Source: Fibrobacter succinogenes (GTDB lineage: Bacteria > Fibrobacterota > Fibrobacteria > Fibrobacterales > Fibrobacteraceae). From it: a stretch of 64,000 bases of DNA. A model generated the notes under the pieces. It had not been told where the DNA came from, searched no databases, and saw nothing but the letters and a program-made list of their open reading frames with translations. The translations under genes and the position numbers were made by a program. Below, piece after piece: positions 60,669-64,000 of the stretch (position 1 is its first letter; each line of letters opens with the position of its first letter). The stretch lies in NCBI GenBank assembly GCA_902756345.1, contig CACVQR010000001.1, positions 1-64,000 of the forward strand, written 5' to 3'.

Positions 60669-61895
60669 TTTTTCAACGAGTACGTCCTATTCTTATTTGC
60701 ACCGTTGGAGACTATTTTACCTTCTTCTACAAGATCAGCGAGATATATCTTTGTGCGAGAAATCTTCAAGCCGATGTAAGCAGAGATTTCTTGAGAGCGA
60801 GCTTCTTCGTGTTCGGCAAGAAATTCGACAATCATTTTCTTGAATTTTGTCGACTTTTTATCGCCATTTTTATCGCCGTTTTCAGCGTTTATCGCCACTT
60901 TTTCGCCGCTTTTATCGCCATTTTCGGGATTTATCGCCGTTTTATCGCCACTTTTTAAGTTTATCGCCACTTTTTCGTCGTTATTGTGGTGATAAAAATT
61001 CACTCGGAACATATCCCCGATTTCGGTGAATTCAGGAAGGGCCACGCCATATTCCCGACACAACGTATTAATCCGCTGGAAACCGGAGCCCCAGCCTTCC
61101 AGAACATGAACCTTTTCCAGAGTGCGGGCAAGAGTCTTGTTACGGATAGAAGAGCGGCCGCTCAAGGCCTCTTCAAGAGTTTGCGTTCCGTAAAGAGTTC
61201 CCGGTGAAGAAATCTCCACGCGGTCATCATATACGGCCACCTGCACGCTGAAATTCATTTGATAATTCCTATGGATTGCAGCATTGATTATTAGCTCTCG
61301 AATAGCTTTCGGCGGGAGTTCGTACTTTTCATCATGAACGACCCCGTTTATTTCGATAGCCATATTCAGGTGGTTGAGAACGAACTTATAAGCATCGTCA
61401 ATTTGCTTGCAGAGCGGGCCATTATAATCCTTTTTATCTAGAAAGTCAGCTCGCATCGTTCCACGGAACCGGGCACACTGAATTCGTGAAGTATATTCAT
61501 GCTTGCCCAAGAGAATAGCCAACGCATTCGTCGCCTTGTCATGCGAACGACCCGCAAGCAGATGCAAGTTTTCTAAATCCGCTTTTGTAATTTTACGCTT
61601 TGCCCTTTTTGAAAAATCCTTGCATAGAAATTCTATATCATCATCGGTCACCTTGAGCGAACGATACGGGAGTCCATCGTTTATCGGCAATACTATCCTT
61701 GAGTTCGAACAAGTCGGCCTTTTTAGGGATGCCAATAAACTCGCGACGATTATTCACGCCAACAACAAATTTGCCGCCCGCCCCATTCGCAAAGGCAACG
61801 ATAGACTTGACCCATTTTTCGGAATCTTCGGGCAGCTCCACCTTGTATTCCAAGGTGCGGCTCTCGCCATTCAAGATTTCTTGCTGTAAAGACAT
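60665..61895 (-). pseudogene. Disrupted AlbA_2 / HATPase_c_4 gene
   Basis: The N-terminal piece (start 61895, SLQQEILNGESRTLEYKVEL, FANGAGGKFVVGVNN) is an AlbA_2 (Schlafen-like) domain. It breaks off after LFELKDSIAD at about 61690. A second frame, stop at 60665, gives the rest: SLKVTDDDIEFLCKDF, ELPPKAIRELIINAAIHRNY, GWGSGFQRINTLCREYG and a C-terminal winged helix. The 60-75 residues usually found between these parts are missing, so there is a deletion as well as a shift of frame. Such proteins are putative regulators or ATP-binding proteins of the COG2865 type. Confidence 0.8.
60857..60985. repeat. Tandem coding repeat 'GDKxAIN'
   Basis: Short units with TTTATCGCC repeat several times, coding for phrases like GDKTAINPENGDKSGEKVAI. 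It forms a flexible linker before the C-terminal winged helix of the disrupted AlbA_2 gene. Confidence 0.75.
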
Positions 61896-61976
61896 TCGCA
61901 TTTTCCTCTAGTCCATGGGATTCCTATTCTACCTAAATATAACTCCATCCGCTTGACACAAAGTGACAAAATGCAA

Positions 61977-62515
61977 CTATTTTCCGAGGCTTTTCAATTC
62001 CTTCCTATCCTTATTCTTCCAGAAGGTGAGGCCGTTTCTAGCTCCTCCGGCAACGAACGCAGCCGCCATTGACGGGACCACGGGGTGACCCAGCCGTTCG
62101 TCGTTGTGCGCGATGGACTGATTTGCTGAATGCAACGCAAGGCAGAGACGCTGGCCGAAGAAACGATTCCGTCCACCTCGATTCCGTCGGAACAGATTTT
62201 TCCTTCGAAATGCGTCTTGGATTTGCCCTTCGGGCCATAATCGAAATGCACGACATCGCCCACGTTTAAAAGCCCCGCCTTCACAATCTCGTACAAAGCG
62301 TTGCTCTTGTCCGTCGTCTTTAAGGACTCCTTTTCCTGCGTCAATTCCAAATCCGGGAAGTCGTAAAGCACCTCGCCCTTGCCGTTCATGTATTTCTCGA
62401 TATGCTGAATCTGCACATCGACCTTCTGCATCGACGCCCATTCCTCAAGGTCGCTCGGGGAATAGTCTATCGGCAAAGAGACAAGTTTCCCTGTAGTTGT
62501 ACACAACTTTATCAT
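61977..62515 (-). pseudogene. RAMA-domain gene remnant
   Basis: From ATG 62515 (overlapping the helicase stop as TAATG) the frame reads KLCTTTGKLVSLPIDYSPSD and then a RAMA-like domain: EIVKAGLLNVGDVVHFDYG, GIEVDGIVSSASVSALR, TNGWVT. After about residue 140 the frame becomes nonsense-like and stops at 61994. Another frame, stop 61977, carries a second RAMA-type end: PSMAAAFVAGGARNGLTFWK then NKDRKELKSLGK. Two RAMA tails so close in different frames suggest deletion and frameshift. RAMA domains accompany restriction and methylation enzymes. Confidence 0.6.
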
Positions 62516-64000
62516 TAAGAAAGATTCCTTGTAAAGGTACACTTTTGGTATTCGCGTCTATAATTACTACAGCCGATAAACATTCCATACGGACCTTTTT
62601 TCTTTTCTAAATGACCGCCGCACTTGGGGCAAATCCAGCCTTCGGCCTTAATATCATTTTCGTAACGACTTGAAATTTCTTCATAGAAGCAAGATTCTTC
62701 CGCAGAGTTTGAGGGAGGAACGAAAATCACTTTTTTCTTCGCCCGCGTCATTGCCACATAAAAGAGGCGTCGTTCTTCGGCATAAGGGAATTCTTCTGGA
62801 TTTTCGGAAAAGAGTTTCATCACGGGAGCATCCTCAATTTTACTTGGGAAGCCTTTCCGGCCGTTTTTATTGTTCAAAATAAAAACATAATCCGCTTGCA
62901 AACCTTTTGACGCATGAACTGTCATAAAGTTGATAAACAAATCCTCACGACCGGCATATTTGTATTCGCCATTTTTTCCTATCGGAACCAAATTTTTCAA
63001 ATAATTTTTCATCATCTTTTCATCATCTTTGTAACGACCAAGGAAAAGCACCTTGCTGTTTCGCGGCAATTCATTCAATCTCCACTCCCATAAACCTTTA
63101 CCTAAAACAAAGTCATTATCCTTTGATGGTGTTTTCAGTTGTTTCTTAATCTGAGACGGATTTTCCATGACAAAACTACCACTCGCCTCAATAAGTCGTT
63201 TCGGGAATCGATAGGTTGTTTCAATTTTTCCAATTTCCGTAGGCCCCCAATATTTTTCAAAATTGAGGATATAACTCACATCGCTCCCAGCAAATCGGTA
63301 AATACTTTGCCAATCATCACCAACACAGAACAACTTGTAATCCGATGAATCACGCAAAGCCTTTAGCAAGTTAAATCGAGGCTTCGATATATCCTGATAT
63401 TCATCAACTATCACAACCTTATATGGATTGGTATATTTGCCCTCACGAGCATATTGAGCAGCGTTATTAATCATATCGCTAAAATCGATATAGTTCTTTT
63501 CAGAAAGCATTTTCAAATATGCGGTATATATCGGTTCAAATAAACGCAGAATATCATCATTCTCTCGTCGTTCCAGAATACTAGCAGTTGAATAATTAAT
63601 TCGTTTTAAATCTTCAACAGAATAGACATTCGCTTTGGCTTGGGTAAGCATAGCCCCCAAAAGAGACGCGATTCTTTGAAAAACGAAATTTTTGTCATAA
63701 TCATTCTGCATACTCGCCCACATATCTTCTGCAGAACGAGGCTTGAGAATCACACCTTGATTAACAAGTCTTTTGGACAGTTCATCTAAAAGAGTATCTT
63801 CAAATTTTTCATAGGCAAAGCATTCGACAAGTTTGGTATTATGCTCTTTGTGGATTCTTCGCTTCCACCTCATTCCTTCCGAATAAAGCTGACTTGCCGT
63901 TTTTCCATTCTTACCTAAAAACGCATCAGAAACTCTACCTTGCCTATTGATTCCAAAGTATTCTATATATACGTCGTATTCAGGCAAATAAAAATCGGGC
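62515..64000 (-). CDS. UvrD/HelIV-type DNA helicase (5' end beyond window)
   Basis: Over 490 residues of a superfamily 1 helicase; the Walker A part lies outside the window. The visible frame begins PDFYLPEYDVYIEYFGINRQ, then the Walker B VVIVDEYQDISKPRFN, CVGDDWQSIYRFAGSD, TVHASKGLQADYVFILN and RRLFYVAMTRAKKKVI. The C-terminus is a topoisomerase-type zinc finger (CPKCGGHLEKKKGPYGMFIG, then CSNYRREYQKCTF). It likely unwinds DNA in repair or defence. The stop overlaps the ATG of the RAMA gene remnant. Codons are A/T-rich compared with the core genes. Confidence 0.9.
   Translation of the reverse strand, partial: PDFYLPEYDVYIEYFGINRQGRVSDAFLGKNGKTASQLYSEGMRWKRRIHKEHNTKLVECFAYEKFEDTLLDELSKRLVNQGVILKPRSAEDMWASMQNDYDKNFVFQRIASLLGAMLTQAKANVYSVEDLKRINYSTASILERRENDDILRLFEPIYTAYLKMLSEKNYIDFSDMINNAAQYAREGKYTNPYKVVIVDEYQDISKPRFNLLKALRDSSDYKLFCVGDDWQSIYRFAGSDVSYILNFEKYWGPTEIGKIETTYRFPKRLIEASGSFVMENPSQIKKQLKTPSKDNDFVLGKGLWEWRLNELPRNSKVLFLGRYKDDEKMMKNYLKNLVPIGKNGEYKYAGREDLFINFMTVHASKGLQADYVFILNNKNGRKGFPSKIEDAPVMKLFSENPEEFPYAEERRLFYVAMTRAKKKVIFVPPSNSAEESCFYEEISSRYENDIKAEGWICPKCGGHLEKKKGPYGMFIGCSNYRREYQKCTFTRNLS

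Overview
This window looks like a Fibrobacter chromosome (phylum Fibrobacterota). Four proteins carry the FISUMP domain (Fibrobacter succinogenes major paralogous domain, TIGR02145), two belong to TIGR02147, and there are xylanolytic and glucanolytic enzymes with Fibrobacter-style linkers. One of these is a GH16 glucanase whose strands are in the circularly permuted order known from F. succinogenes. Three exported proteins end in a type IX secretion (T9SS)-like C-terminal domain.

Layout. 1-6.2 kb: two head-to-tail copies of a two-gene operon (TIGR02147 protein, then FISUMP lipoprotein) with a 105-bp repeat family beside them. 6.3-13.3 kb: GSCFA protein, secreted GH10 xylanase, AGCS amino-acid:sodium symporter, alaS. 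13.6-18.0 kb: pflB and pflA (fermentation), with a convergent GH16 glucanase gene between them. 18.0-26.0 kb: small membrane protein, pilC-pilT, thioredoxin-like lipoprotein, epmA, FISUMP protein, sufS-type desulfurase plus tcdA. 26.0-35.7 kb: accessory, defence-like region with an SGNH protein, WYL regulator, PLD-family protein, RelB-PIN toxin-antitoxin pair, tandem AAA+ ATPase, PD-(D/E)XK protein, Fic-FISUMP operon and an Rpn/TIGR01784 nuclease-like protein. 35.7-39.1 kb: type III glutamine synthetase with a divergent NtrC-like regulator. 39.1-47.3 kb: a 2,024-residue repeat-rich surface protein and two exported proteins. 47.3-58.0 kb: mostly core genes (rhlE-type helicase, CE4 deacetylase, frr-uppS-cdsA, rimO, tRNA-Arg(CCG), DUF3108, purE, purD). 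58.1-64.0 kb: small exported proteins, dinD and a decaying accessory stretch (disrupted AlbA_2 ATPase gene, frameshifted unknown gene, remnant RAMA gene) ending in an incomplete UvrD-type helicase gene.

Most notable observations. (1) Three promoters in the accessory region (WYL regulator, AAA+ ATPase, Fic operon) share an inverted repeat, ACGAC-N7-GTCGT or a close variant, placed exactly 10 nt upstream of a TATATT -10 box. This suggests a small regulon, possibly under the WYL protein. (2) The PIN toxin ends in a near copy of the C-terminal tail of its RelB-type antitoxin, from a 105-bp direct repeat. (3) At least seven genes have a TANNTT-like -10 box 6-7 nt before the ATG and no Shine-Dalgarno sequence, suggesting leaderless transcripts. 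(4) A near-identical perfect palindrome occurs inside dinD and again just after it. (5) The NtrC-like regulator beside glnN has GAFIGA in place of GAFTGA.

Everything here was read by eye from the sequence. Family assignments rest on recognised motifs, not on database searches.
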